64,000 nt of DNA, from the NCBI RefSeq assembly GCF_000720485.1, contig NZ_JOAX01000001.1, positions 186,001-250,000 on the forward strand, read 5' to 3'. Each line of letters opens with the position of its first letter. The first letter of the stretch is position 1. Both the position numbers and the translations under genes were made by a program. Source of the stretch: Streptomyces ochraceiscleroticus (GTDB lineage: Bacteria > Actinomycetota > Actinomycetes > Streptomycetales > Streptomycetaceae). This document shows positions 6,789-14,711 of this stretch, one piece after another. The notes beneath the pieces were generated by a model. It searched no databases. It was not told the DNA's origin and saw only the letters and a list, made by a program, of their open reading frames with translations.

Positions 6789-9422
6789 TCAGTTCTCGAA
6801 GCCGTCCGGGCCTCCGAAGAAACCACCACCGCCGTCATCGCCGCCGGGCGGCTCGGTCTCCGGTGGCGAGGTTTCGTCGCCGGGATCGCCCGGACCACCG
6901 GTCGGGCCGCCGTCCTGGCCTCCGTTGTCCTTGCAGCCCAGGTCCCAGGGCGAGCAGGTGTCGCTCGCCGACGGGCTGGGGGTGGACTCGCTCGGGCTCT
7001 CCGACGGCTCCTCCGACGGCTCCTCCGACGGCTTGTCCTCGGTCTTCGTCGGGGTCGGCGTCGGGCTGGCGCTCTCGCCGTAGACGACCTTGCCGATCGG
7101 CTGCGGCTGCGGGAACGCCTCCATCGGCTGGCCCTGCATGGCCTGCATCATGTAGTCGCGCCAGATCTGCGAGGGGAACGAAGCTCCGTGGATCTTCTCC
7201 TCGCCGCCGACGCCGTACATCTTCAGGAAGCGCTGCGACTTCGCCTGGTCGTTGACGCGCCACATGCCGACCGTGGTGGCCAGCTGCTTGGTGTAGCCCG
7301 CGAACCACGCCGACTTGTTGTCGTCGGTGGTACCGGTCTTACCGGCCGCCTCGCGGCCGTCCGGCAGCTGCGCCGCCGTACCGGTGCCCTTCTTGACCAC
7401 GTTCTTGAGCACGTCCGTGACGTTGTTGGCCACGTTCGGGTCGAAGGCCGTCTTGGTCTTCGACGGGTGCTTGTAGTAGTTGGTGCCGTCCTTGGTCACC
7501 GACTCGACGGAGTACGGGTCGGTCTGCTCGCCGCTGGCGGCGAAGGTGGCATACGCACCGGCCAGCCGGATGGCACTGGGCGCCGAGGTGCCCAGGGAGA
7601 AGGTCGGCGTGGTCCGCGCCATGCTGTTGTCGTCCCGCAGACCGGCGGCGATGGCCTCCTGCTTCACCACATCGGTGCCGACGTCCATACCCAGCTGGAT
7701 GTAGGGCGTGTTCACCGAGTACTGCATGGCGGTACGCAGGCTGATGCGGCCCTTGTCCTCATTGCCGTCGTTGGCTTGGTGCCATTCCTTGCCGTCCCGG
7801 TCGTGCCAGACGGTCCGGTCGTAGTTGAGCAGCCGTACCTTGTTGTCGCCGTTGTACATGCTGCTCGGCGACACGGGAGTGCGGACGGCCGGGTTGTTCG
7901 GGTCCCGCACGCCCTTGTCCATCGCCGCGGCCAGGACGAACGGCTTGAACGTGGAGCCGACCTGGACACCGGTGTAGTCGGCGTTGTTGGTGTAGTGCTC
8001 CGTCGCGTCCTTGCCGCCGTAGATGGCGACGATCTTTCCGGTCTTCGGCTCGACCGAGGCCCCGCCGAACTGCACGTACTTGTCGACCGCGCGCTGGTTG
8101 GGCTTCAGCGCCTTCTTGGAGACGTTTTCGACGGCCTTGGTCAGTTCACCCATCTTCTTCCGGTCGAAGGTGGTGTGAATCGCATAGCCGCCCTTTTTCA
8201 GCTCGGCTTCCGAGATGTCGGTATTGGCGGTGATGTAGTTGTTGGCGAGGTCGACGAGGTAGCCCTTCTGACCTCGCAGGTCCATCGCCTTCTTCGGCGG
8301 CCGCGGCCGCGGGAAGCCTTCCTTCGCGATCTGTGCTCGCTTGGCCTTGGACAGCCGCCCGACCTCGACCTCCCGGTCCAGCGTCCACGCCCAGCGCGCC
8401 TTGGCCCGCTTGAGGTTCGCGCCCTCACTCTCCGTCGTGACGTACGGGTCGTAGAGGTTCGGACCGTTGAGCAGCGAGGAGAGGAAGGCTCCCTCGCTCG
8501 TGGTGAGGTCTTCGCTGTCCTTGTTGTAGAAGGCGCGCGACGCGGCCTGGATGCCGTAGGCGCCACGCCCGTAGTACGCCGTGTTGAGGTACCCGGCCAG
8601 GATCTTGGGCTTGGGCTCCGAGGCGCCCACCTTTATCGAGATGAACAGCTCGGTGATCTTGCGCTTGAGCGTCTGCTCCTGGTTCAGGTACGTGTTCTTC
8701 ACGTACTGCTGGGTGATCGTCGAGCCACTCTGGGTCTCGCCGCCCATGGCCATCTTGACCACCGCGCGGGCGATACCCATCGGGTCGACGCCCGAGTCCG
8801 TCTCGAACGAGGCGTTCTCCGCGGAGATCACCGCGTTCTGCATCGACTTGGGGATCTGGCTGATCGGCACGATCTGGCGGTTGAGCTCACCACCACCGGC
8901 GACAACCATCTGCTTGTTGTCGGACCAGTAGTAGACGTTCTTCTGCACCCCCGCGAGCTTCTGGGGGTTCGGTACGTCGACGTAGGCGAGCGCGATGCCG
9001 GACAGGCCGAGCACGAACGCGATGAAGCCCAGGCAGCTGCCCAGCACGAGGCGCCAGGACGGCACCCAGCGGCGGGCCCCGTCCTTGCCCGCGCGCGGGT
9101 AGTCGATGAACCGCTTCTTGGGCGGGTAGCCACCACCGCCCGCACCGCCGCCGGAGCGCCGGCCGCCGCGGCCGCCACCTGCGGCTGCCGCCTCGGGCGC
9201 CCTCCGGCGCCCGCCGCGTTGCGCAGCCCTGCGCGCCGCCGCCCGCCCCTGGTAGGGAGGCTCCTGCTCAGGCACCCCGGACGGGGAAGCGGAAGCGGAG
9301 GCCATGCTGGAACCGCGCGACGGCGCGGCTCGGCGGCCACTCGATTGTTGCTGTGCGGCGCGTCGGGCCGCGGCACGTCCGCCACCTTGCGGCTGCGGCG
9401 GTTTGCGACGGTGCTCGCTCAT
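6789..9422 (-). CDS. class A penicillin-binding protein (transglycosylase/transpeptidase)
   Basis: This 877-residue bifunctional enzyme polymerizes glycan strands and cross-links them. A basic Ala/Arg-rich cytoplasmic tail of about 120 residues precedes one membrane anchor (VLGSCLGFIAFVLGLSGIAL). The transglycosylase domain contains ISAENASFETDSGVDP, with its catalytic Glu, and GGETQSGSTITQQYVKNTYL. The transpeptidase domain has GSTFK (Ser near residue 490), SVN (near 569) and KTGTT (near 694). The tail carries repeated SEEP/SESP units and a Gly/Asp-rich end. It has no PASTA domain. GAGGAG precedes the ATG. The gene is divergent from padR. Confidence 0.93.
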   Translation of the reverse strand: MSEHRRKPPQPQGGGRAAARRAAQQQSSGRRAAPSRGSSMASASASPSGVPEQEPPYQGRAAARRAAQRGGRRRAPEAAAAGGGRGGRRSGGGAGGGGYPPKKRFIDYPRAGKDGARRWVPSWRLVLGSCLGFIAFVLGLSGIALAYVDVPNPQKLAGVQKNVYYWSDNKQMVVAGGGELNRQIVPISQIPKSMQNAVISAENASFETDSGVDPMGIARAVVKMAMGGETQSGSTITQQYVKNTYLNQEQTLKRKITELFISIKVGASEPKPKILAGYLNTAYYGRGAYGIQAASRAFYNKDSEDLTTSEGAFLSSLLNGPNLYDPYVTTESEGANLKRAKARWAWTLDREVEVGRLSKAKRAQIAKEGFPRPRPPKKAMDLRGQKGYLVDLANNYITANTDISEAELKKGGYAIHTTFDRKKMGELTKAVENVSKKALKPNQRAVDKYVQFGGASVEPKTGKIVAIYGGKDATEHYTNNADYTGVQVGSTFKPFVLAAAMDKGVRDPNNPAVRTPVSPSSMYNGDNKVRLLNYDRTVWHDRDGKEWHQANDGNEDKGRISLRTAMQYSVNTPYIQLGMDVGTDVVKQEAIAAGLRDDNSMARTTPTFSLGTSAPSAIRLAGAYATFAASGEQTDPYSVESVTKDGTNYYKHPSKTKTAFDPNVANNVTDVLKNVVKKGTGTAAQLPDGREAAGKTGTTDDNKSAWFAGYTKQLATTVGMWRVNDQAKSQRFLKMYGVGGEEKIHGASFPSQIWRDYMMQAMQGQPMEAFPQPQPIGKVVYGESASPTPTPTKTEDKPSEEPSEEPSESPSESTPSPSASDTCSPWDLGCKDNGGQDGGPTGGPGDPGDETSPPETEPPGGDDGGGGFFGGPDGFEN

Positions 9423-9620
9423 GGAACGGTTACTCCTCGGGCAGGCGCGCTATCTCATCGCCTGAAGGCGGCAGTTCACTTCAGGTCCCCCCGACAACAC
9501 GGCCCGCATTGGTCGCACGGGCCGCACTACACCGGGGACGGAGACGCCACTTCTCGCCACTTGGTTCCCGGCAGTCTGCATGCCGCACAGACTACGCACG
9601 GCCAAAACCTGCCCAGGCTC

Positions 9621-9646
9621 GGAATTCACTCCAAATCAGTCACGTT
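9621..9646 (+). promoter_or_regulatory. candidate SigR-type promoter upstream of padR-ino1
   Basis: GGAAT at 9621-9625, an 18-bp spacer, and GTTG from 9644 match the SigR consensus GGAAT-N18-GTT. It points toward padR and ino1. SigR controls thiol homeostasis, and inositol phosphate is the entry substrate of mycothiol, so the placement makes biological sense. There is no expression evidence. Confidence 0.5.
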
Positions 9647-9691
9647 GGCTACAGCGAATCGGCGATGTGATGCCGTTCACCGTCCCCGCCC

Positions 9692-9720
9692 TTGTCCCAC
9701 TCAGCGGCCCGTTCTATCGT
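9692..9720 (+). promoter_or_regulatory. candidate housekeeping promoter of padR
   Basis: TTGTCC (9692-9697) and TATCGT (9715-9720) are 17 bp apart. This places the transcription start near 9727, inside the perfect palindrome at 9725-9743. Confidence 0.5.
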
Positions 9721-9724
9721 CTGG

Positions 9725-9743
9725 ATGTATCGAGTCGATACAT
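9725..9743. promoter_or_regulatory. likely PadR operator
   Basis: ATGTATCGA-G-TCGATACAT is a perfect inverted repeat with 9-bp arms. PadR proteins typically bind ATGT-N8-ACAT palindromes. It overlaps the predicted transcription start and lies 41 bp before the padR ATG, as expected for autorepression (inference). Confidence 0.7.
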
Positions 9744-9784
9744 CAGCTCGGCATAAAGAGCGCACACAGCAGGGGAGGCGGAGG

Positions 9785-10468
9785 ATGAGCAGACGGTCCG
9801 GCATCCTCGAATTCGCCGTGCTCGGCCTGCTGCGCGAGTCCCCCATGCACGGGTACGAGCTGCGGAAGCGGCTCAACACTTCGCTGGGTGTTTTCCGAGC
9901 GTTCAGCTACGGCACCCTCTATCCCTGCCTGAAGGCCTTGGTCGCGCACGGCTGGCTGACCGAGGAGACCGGGGGAGACACCGCCCACGGCGCCGCCCCG
10001 GCTGCGTCACTCGCGGGGCGCCGGGCCAAGATCGTCTACCGGTTGACGGCGGAGGGGAAGGCGCACTTCGAAGAGCTGCTCTCCCACTCCGGGCCCGACG
10101 CCTGGGAGGACGAGCACTTCGGCGTCCGGTTCGCCTTCTTCGGGCAGACCTCGCGCGATGTCCGCATGCGTGTACTGGAGGGCCGGCGCAGCCGCTTGGA
10201 GGAGCGCCTCGAAAAGATGCGCGCCTCCCTGGCCCGCAGCCGCGAGCGGCTCGACGACTACACCCTCGAGCTGCAGCGGCACGGCATGGAGTCCGTGGAA
10301 CGCGAAGTGCGCTGGCTGAACGAGCTGATCGAGAGCGAGCGGGCCGGGCGCGACCAGCGTGCCCCGGATGCCGCAGCCCCGGACCGGAACGAGTCAGGAG
10401 AGACGGGCGGCCTGCCCCGACACCGGGGTGGATCCCGGCCGGATCCGTCCGATGACACCGCAACATGA
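9785..10468 (+). CDS. PadR family transcriptional regulator
   Basis: The 227-residue protein has an N-terminal winged helix: [20 protein letters not shown] and [19 protein letters not shown] are the PadR signature. A dimerization helix bundle follows around residues 130-190 ([25 protein letters not shown]), and the tail is polar and disordered. The ATG at 9785 is chosen because GGAGGCGGAGG lies immediately upstream. A perfect palindrome sits in the promoter. The gene runs into inositol-1-phosphate synthase with a 49-bp gap, so it probably controls ino1 as well as itself. A ligand cannot be inferred. Confidence 0.9.
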   Translation: MSRRSGILEFAVLGLLRESPMHGYELRKRLNTSLGVFRAFSYGTLYPCLKALVAHGWLTEETGGDTAHGAAPAASLAGRRAKIVYRLTAEGKAHFEELLSHSGPDAWEDEHFGVRFAFFGQTSRDVRMRVLEGRRSRLEERLEKMRASLARSRERLDDYTLELQRHGMESVEREVRWLNELIESERAGRDQRAPDAAAPDRNESGETGGLPRHRGGSRPDPSDDTAT

Positions 10469-10517
10469 GGCTCCGCAGCCGCGGAGCCGCGTCGAGAACA
10501 AACAGGGAGCAACCGGA

Positions 10518-11600
10518 ATGGGTTCGGTTCGCGTAGCCGTCGTCGGCGTGGGCAACTGCGCCGCATCGTTGGTACAGGGCGTCGAGTACTACAAGGACGC
10601 CGACCCGGACAGCCGCGTGCCCGGTCTGATGCACGTGCAGTTCGGTGACTACCACGTGCGGGACATCGAGTTCGTGGCTGCCTTCGACGTCGACGCCAAG
10701 AAGGTCGGCCTCGACCTCGCCGACGCCATCGGCGCCAGCGAGAACAACACCATCAAGATCTGTGACGTGCCGCGCTCCGGCGTGACCGTCCAGCGCGGCC
10801 ACACCCTCGACGGTCTCGGCAAGTACTACCGCCAGACCATTGAGGAGTCCGCCGAGGCCCCCGTCGACGTCGTCCAGGTCCTCAAGGACCAGCAGGTCGA
10901 CGTCCTGGTGTGCTATCTCCCCGTCGGCTCCGAGGACGCCGCGAAGTACTACGCCCAGTGCGCCATCGACGCCAAGGTCGCCTTCGTCAACGCCCTCCCG
11001 GTCTTCATCGCCGGCACCAAGGAGTGGGCGGACAAGTTCACCGAGGCGGGCGTCCCGATCGTCGGTGACGACATCAAGTCCCAGGTGGGCGCCACTATCA
11101 CGCACCGCGTGATGGCCAAGCTCTTCGAGGACCGGGGCGTCGTCCTGGACCGCACGATGCAGCTGAACGTCGGCGGCAACATGGACTTCAAGAACATGCT
11201 CGAGCGCGAGCGCCTGGAGTCCAAGAAGATCTCCAAGACGCAGGCCGTCACCTCCCAGATCACCGACCGCGACATGGGCGCTGACAACGTCCACATCGGT
11301 CCCTCGGACTTCGTCGCCTGGCTGGACGACCGCAAGTGGGCCTACGTCCGCCTGGAGGGCCGTGCCTTCGGTGACGTCCCGCTGAACCTGGAGTACAAGC
11401 TCGAGGTCTGGGACTCCCCGAACTCCGCGGGCGTCATCATCGACGCGCTGCGCGCCGCGAAGATCGCCAAGGACCGCGGCATCGGCGGCCCGATCCTCTC
11501 CGCCTCCTCGTACTTCATGAAGTCCCCGCCGGTCCAGTACTTCGACAACGAGGCCCGGGACAACGTCGAGAAGTTCATCAAGGGCGAGGTCGAGCGCTGA
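10518..11600 (+). CDS. ino1: inositol-1-phosphate synthase
   Basis: This enzyme converts glucose 6-phosphate to 1D-myo-inositol 3-phosphate with internally recycled NAD. In actinobacteria the product feeds mycothiol and phosphatidylinositol synthesis. The 360-residue protein opens with a Rossmann motif ([13 protein letters not shown]). It contains the family blocks [19 protein letters not shown] and [13 protein letters not shown] and ends with [11 protein letters not shown]. Length is normal for the bacterial short form. The ATG at 10518 has AGGGAG upstream. It is probably cotranscribed with padR, and a hairpin terminator follows. Confidence 0.95.
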   Translation: MGSVRVAVVGVGNCAASLVQGVEYYKDADPDSRVPGLMHVQFGDYHVRDIEFVAAFDVDAKKVGLDLADAIGASENNTIKICDVPRSGVTVQRGHTLDGLGKYYRQTIEESAEAPVDVVQVLKDQQVDVLVCYLPVGSEDAAKYYAQCAIDAKVAFVNALPVFIAGTKEWADKFTEAGVPIVGDDIKSQVGATITHRVMAKLFEDRGVVLDRTMQLNVGGNMDFKNMLERERLESKKISKTQAVTSQITDRDMGADNVHIGPSDFVAWLDDRKWAYVRLEGRAFGDVPLNLEYKLEVWDSPNSAGVIIDALRAAKIAKDRGIGGPILSASSYFMKSPPVQYFDNEARDNVEKFIKGEVER

Positions 11601-11642
11601 GCTAGCGCGACCGCGGACGCCGCCGCGACCGCACCGTCCTGA

Positions 11643-11678
11643 CCGCGGGCCCCCGGGAGTCTCCCCAGGGGCCCGCGG
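11643..11678 (+). terminator. hairpin terminator of ino1
   Basis: An 11-bp GC stem (11643-11653 with 11668-11678) lies 42 bp after the ino1 stop. Confidence 0.75.
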
Positions 11679-11698
11679 CCTGTGTGAGGCTGTGGCCC

Positions 11699-13021
11699 AT
11701 GTCCGCCGTGCGTGCCCTCCGCGTACTCCTCCGCCGCCGCGATTTCCGGCGGCTGCTGGCCGTCCGGCTCCTCTCCCAGGCCGCCGACGGCGTGTACCAG
11801 GTCGCCCTCGCCTCCTACGTCGTCTTCTCCCCCGAGAAGCAGGCGTCCCCCGCGGCCATCGCCTCCGCCATGGCGGTGCTGCTGCTCCCGTACTCCGTCC
11901 TCGGGCCGTTCGCCGGAGTACTCCTGGACCGCTGGCGCCGCCGCCAGGTCCTGCTCCACGGCAACCTGCTGCGTACGGTCCTGGCCGCCGCGACCACGCT
12001 GCTGCTCCTGACGGGCGCGCCGGACTGGCTCTTCTACGCCTCCGCCCTCAGCGTCACCGCGGTCAACCGCTTCGTCCTGGCCGGTCTGTCGGCCGCGCTG
12101 CCCCGGGTCGTCGACAACGCCGAGGCGCTGGTGGTGGCCAACTCCCTGTCCCCCACGGCCGGCACGCTCGCCGCCACGGCGGGCGGCGGCCTCGCCTTCG
12201 CCATCCGGCTCGCCGGCGCGGAGACCGACGCGATCGCCGTCCTGCTCGGTGCCGTCCTCTACCTCTGCGCCGCGCTCGTCGCGCTGCGCATCCCCGCGGC
12301 GCTCCTCGGGCCGGACCCCGGCCGGGTCGCACCACGTGTCTCCGCCGCCCTGCTGAGCACCGCTCGCGGGCTCGCCGCGGGGCTGAACCACCTCGGCCGG
12401 CGGCGGTCCGCGGCCCGGGCACTGGCCGCGATGGCGCTGATGCGCTTCTGCTACGGCGCGCTGACGATCACCGTGCTGATGCTGTGCCGTGCCTACTGGC
12501 CGCTGAACGGGCCCGACGGGATGACCACGCTGGGGCTCGCGGTCGCCGCGTCCGGCGCCGGATTCTTCACCGCCGCGGTGCTGTCCGCGTGGGCGATCAT
12601 CCGGCTGACCGCCACCGGCTGGATCGCGGTGTGTGCCGGCGCTGCCGCGGTACTGGTCCCCGCGCTCAGCCTGTCCTTCGCGCTGGTGCCCGTACTCGTC
12701 GCCGCCTTCGTCCTCGGCCTCGCCACCCAGAGCGCGAAGATCGCCACGGACACGGAAGTCCAGTCCGCCGTCGACGACGCGTTCCGTGGCCGGGTCTTCT
12801 CCCTCTACGACGTGCTCTTCCACGTCTCCTTCGTCGGCGCAGCCGGGGTGGCGGCCCTCATACTGCCGCCCGACGGCCGCTCCTCCGCGCTGATCATCGG
12901 GGTGGCGGTGGTCCATCTGGCCGTCGCGCTCGCCATGGCGCGGGCTCGTGTTTCACGTGAAACATCGCCCCGGCCGAAGGACGGCCGGGGCGATGCGTGT
13001 GGTGTTTCACGTGAAACATGA
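11699..13021 (+). CDS. MFS transporter
   Basis: The 440-residue protein has about 12 hydrophobic segments and the loop motif GVLLDRWRRRQVLLHGNLLR after the second or third helix, typical of major facilitator proteins of the macrolide-exporter type. The substrate is unknown. I chose the ATG at 11699, nine bases after GTGAGG, over a GTG at 11684. The C-terminal 25 codons are unusual: they hold two parS sites, each read as VSRET, and a 13-bp hairpin between them. The stop codon TGA directly follows the second parS. Confidence 0.85.
   Translation: MSAVRALRVLLRRRDFRRLLAVRLLSQAADGVYQVALASYVVFSPEKQASPAAIASAMAVLLLPYSVLGPFAGVLLDRWRRRQVLLHGNLLRTVLAAATTLLLLTGAPDWLFYASALSVTAVNRFVLAGLSAALPRVVDNAEALVVANSLSPTAGTLAATAGGGLAFAIRLAGAETDAIAVLLGAVLYLCAALVALRIPAALLGPDPGRVAPRVSAALLSTARGLAAGLNHLGRRRSAARALAAMALMRFCYGALTITVLMLCRAYWPLNGPDGMTTLGLAVAASGAGFFTAAVLSAWAIIRLTATGWIAVCAGAAAVLVPALSLSFALVPVLVAAFVLGLATQSAKIATDTEVQSAVDDAFRGRVFSLYDVLFHVSFVGAAGVAALILPPDGRSSALIIGVAVVHLAVALAMARARVSRETSPRPKDGRGDACGVSRET
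12950..12963. other. parS: parS centromere site inside the MFS gene
   Basis: Perfect GTTTCACGTGAAAC, read in frame as VSRET in the MFS protein tail. Confidence 0.92.
12964..12994. terminator. hairpin between two parS sites
   Basis: A perfect 13-bp stem (12964-12976 with 12982-12994) and a five-base loop. It lies within the last codons of the MFS gene, between two parS copies, and before the convergent CCA-enzyme gene. It likely acts as a terminator. Confidence 0.65.
13004..13017. other. parS: parS centromere site at the MFS stop codon
   Basis: Perfect GTTTCACGTGAAAC, again read as VSRE(T), with the MFS stop codon directly after it; 54 bp from the previous copy. Confidence 0.92.
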
Positions 13022-13047
13022 GCGGCCGGGCACGTCGGCCGCCGGGA

Positions 13048-14526
13048 TCAGCTCTGCTGCTCGGCCCACCATTCCTTGAGCGCCGCGACTGCCGCGTCCC
13101 GTCCCATCGGGCCGTTCTCGAGCCGCAGCTCCAGCAGGTACTTGTACGCCTTGCCGACCCCCGGCCCGGGCGCGATGTCGAGTACCTGCATGATGTCGTT
13201 GCCGTCCAGGTCCGGCCGGATCGCGTCCAGTTCTTCCTGTTCCTGCAGCCGCGCGATGCGCTCCTCGAGCCCGTCGTACGCCCGCGAGAGGGCGTTGGCC
13301 TTGCGCTTGTTCCGCGTGGTGCAGTCCGAACGGGTCAGCTTGTGCAGCCGCGTCAGCAGCGGGCCGGCGTCCCGTACGTACCGGCGGACCGCCGAGTCGG
13401 TCCACTCGCCCGTGCCGTAGCCGTGGAACCGCAGGTGCAGCTCCACCAGCCGCGCGACGTCCTTGACCATCTCGTTGGAGTACTTCAGCGCGGTCATCCG
13501 CTTCTTGGTCATCTTCGCGCCGACCACCTCATGGTGGTGGAAGGAGACCCGGCCGTCCTTCTCGAATCGCCGGGTCTTCGGCTTTCCGATGTCGTGCAGC
13601 AGCGCCGCCAGCCGCAGCACCAGGTCGGGGCCGTCCTCCTCCAGGTCGATGGCCTGGTCCAGGACGGTCAGCGAGTGCTCGTAGACGTCCTTGTGACGGT
13701 GATGCTCGTCACGCTCCAGCCGCAGCGCCGGCAGCTCCGGCAGGACCCGGTCGGCGATGCCGCTCTCGACCAGGAGCGCGAGGCCCTTGCGGGGGTGTGC
13801 GCCCAGGATCAGCTTGTTCAGCTCGTCACGCACCCGCTCTGCGGAGACGATGTCGATCCGGTCCGCCATCTCCTTCATCGCTGCCACGACCTCGGGCGCC
13901 ACCGTGAAGTCGAGCTGGGCGGCGAAGCGCGCCGCCCGCATCATCCGCAGCGGGTCGTCGGAGAAGGACTCCTGCGGGGTGCCCGGCGTGCGCAGCACCT
14001 GCGCCGCGAGGTCCTCCAAGCCGTTGTGCGGGTCGATGAACTCCTTCTCCGGGAGCGCCACGGCCATCGCGTTCACGGTGAAGTCCCGGCGCACCAGATC
14101 GTCCTCGATCGAGTCGCCGTAGGACACCTCGGGCTTGCGGGAGGTCCGGTCGTACGCCTCCGAGCGGTACGTCGTGACCTCGATGTCGAAGGAGTCCTTC
14201 TTGCAGCCGACGGTGCCGAAGGCGATGCCGACCTCCCACACCGCGTCCGCCCACGGCCGGACGATCTTCAGAACGTCCTCGGGCCGGGCGTCGGTGGTGA
14301 AGTCCAGGTCGTTGCCGAGCCGGCCCAGCAGGGCATCCCGCACTGAACCGCCGACCAGGGCAAGAGTGAACCCGGCCTCCTGGAAACGGCGGGCCAGATC
14401 GTCCGCGACGGGCGACACGCGCAGCAGTTCGCTGACGGCGCGGCGCTGGACCTGGTTCAGCGCCTGCGTCGTCTGTGCGCTGCGCTCGGTCTGCGGGGCG
14501 TGGGTGTCATTGTTGGCGTTCGGCAC
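13048..14526 (-). CDS. pcnA: CCA-adding tRNA nucleotidyltransferase
   Basis: The enzyme adds or repairs the 3' CCA of tRNAs; neither tRNA in this window encodes a complete CCA. The 492-residue protein has the class II nucleotidyltransferase motif GGSVRDALLGRLGNDLDFTT with its metal-binding Asp pair. Other blocks are RRDFTVNAMAV and the RNA-binding block DPLRMMRAARFAAQL. A later HD domain contains HDIGKPKTR and HHHE. I chose the GTG at 14526 because the sequence upstream loses similarity; the ribosome-binding site is poor. The Streptomyces homologue was once called a poly(A) polymerase but behaves as a CCA enzyme (from memory). Confidence 0.92.
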   Translation of the reverse strand: MPNANNDTHAPQTERSAQTTQALNQVQRRAVSELLRVSPVADDLARRFQEAGFTLALVGGSVRDALLGRLGNDLDFTTDARPEDVLKIVRPWADAVWEVGIAFGTVGCKKDSFDIEVTTYRSEAYDRTSRKPEVSYGDSIEDDLVRRDFTVNAMAVALPEKEFIDPHNGLEDLAAQVLRTPGTPQESFSDDPLRMMRAARFAAQLDFTVAPEVVAAMKEMADRIDIVSAERVRDELNKLILGAHPRKGLALLVESGIADRVLPELPALRLERDEHHRHKDVYEHSLTVLDQAIDLEEDGPDLVLRLAALLHDIGKPKTRRFEKDGRVSFHHHEVVGAKMTKKRMTALKYSNEMVKDVARLVELHLRFHGYGTGEWTDSAVRRYVRDAGPLLTRLHKLTRSDCTTRNKRKANALSRAYDGLEERIARLQEQEELDAIRPDLDGNDIMQVLDIAPGPGVGKAYKYLLELRLENGPMGRDAAVAALKEWWAEQQS

Positions 14527-14711
14527 AACAGGACAGGGTACGTGGCCGCGCCGCGCGAGGCGGACACGTATAAAGGGGACGAGTTCGCGGAGACCGGCCA
14601 CCCGCCCGAGCAGGTGGAGCAGTCCGCAGCACTTCGCCACAGCAGTCATCGTTACCATGCGTGGACGCATATTGCGACGACCACTGACGACGACGAGGGA
14701 CGGGCGAGCGC

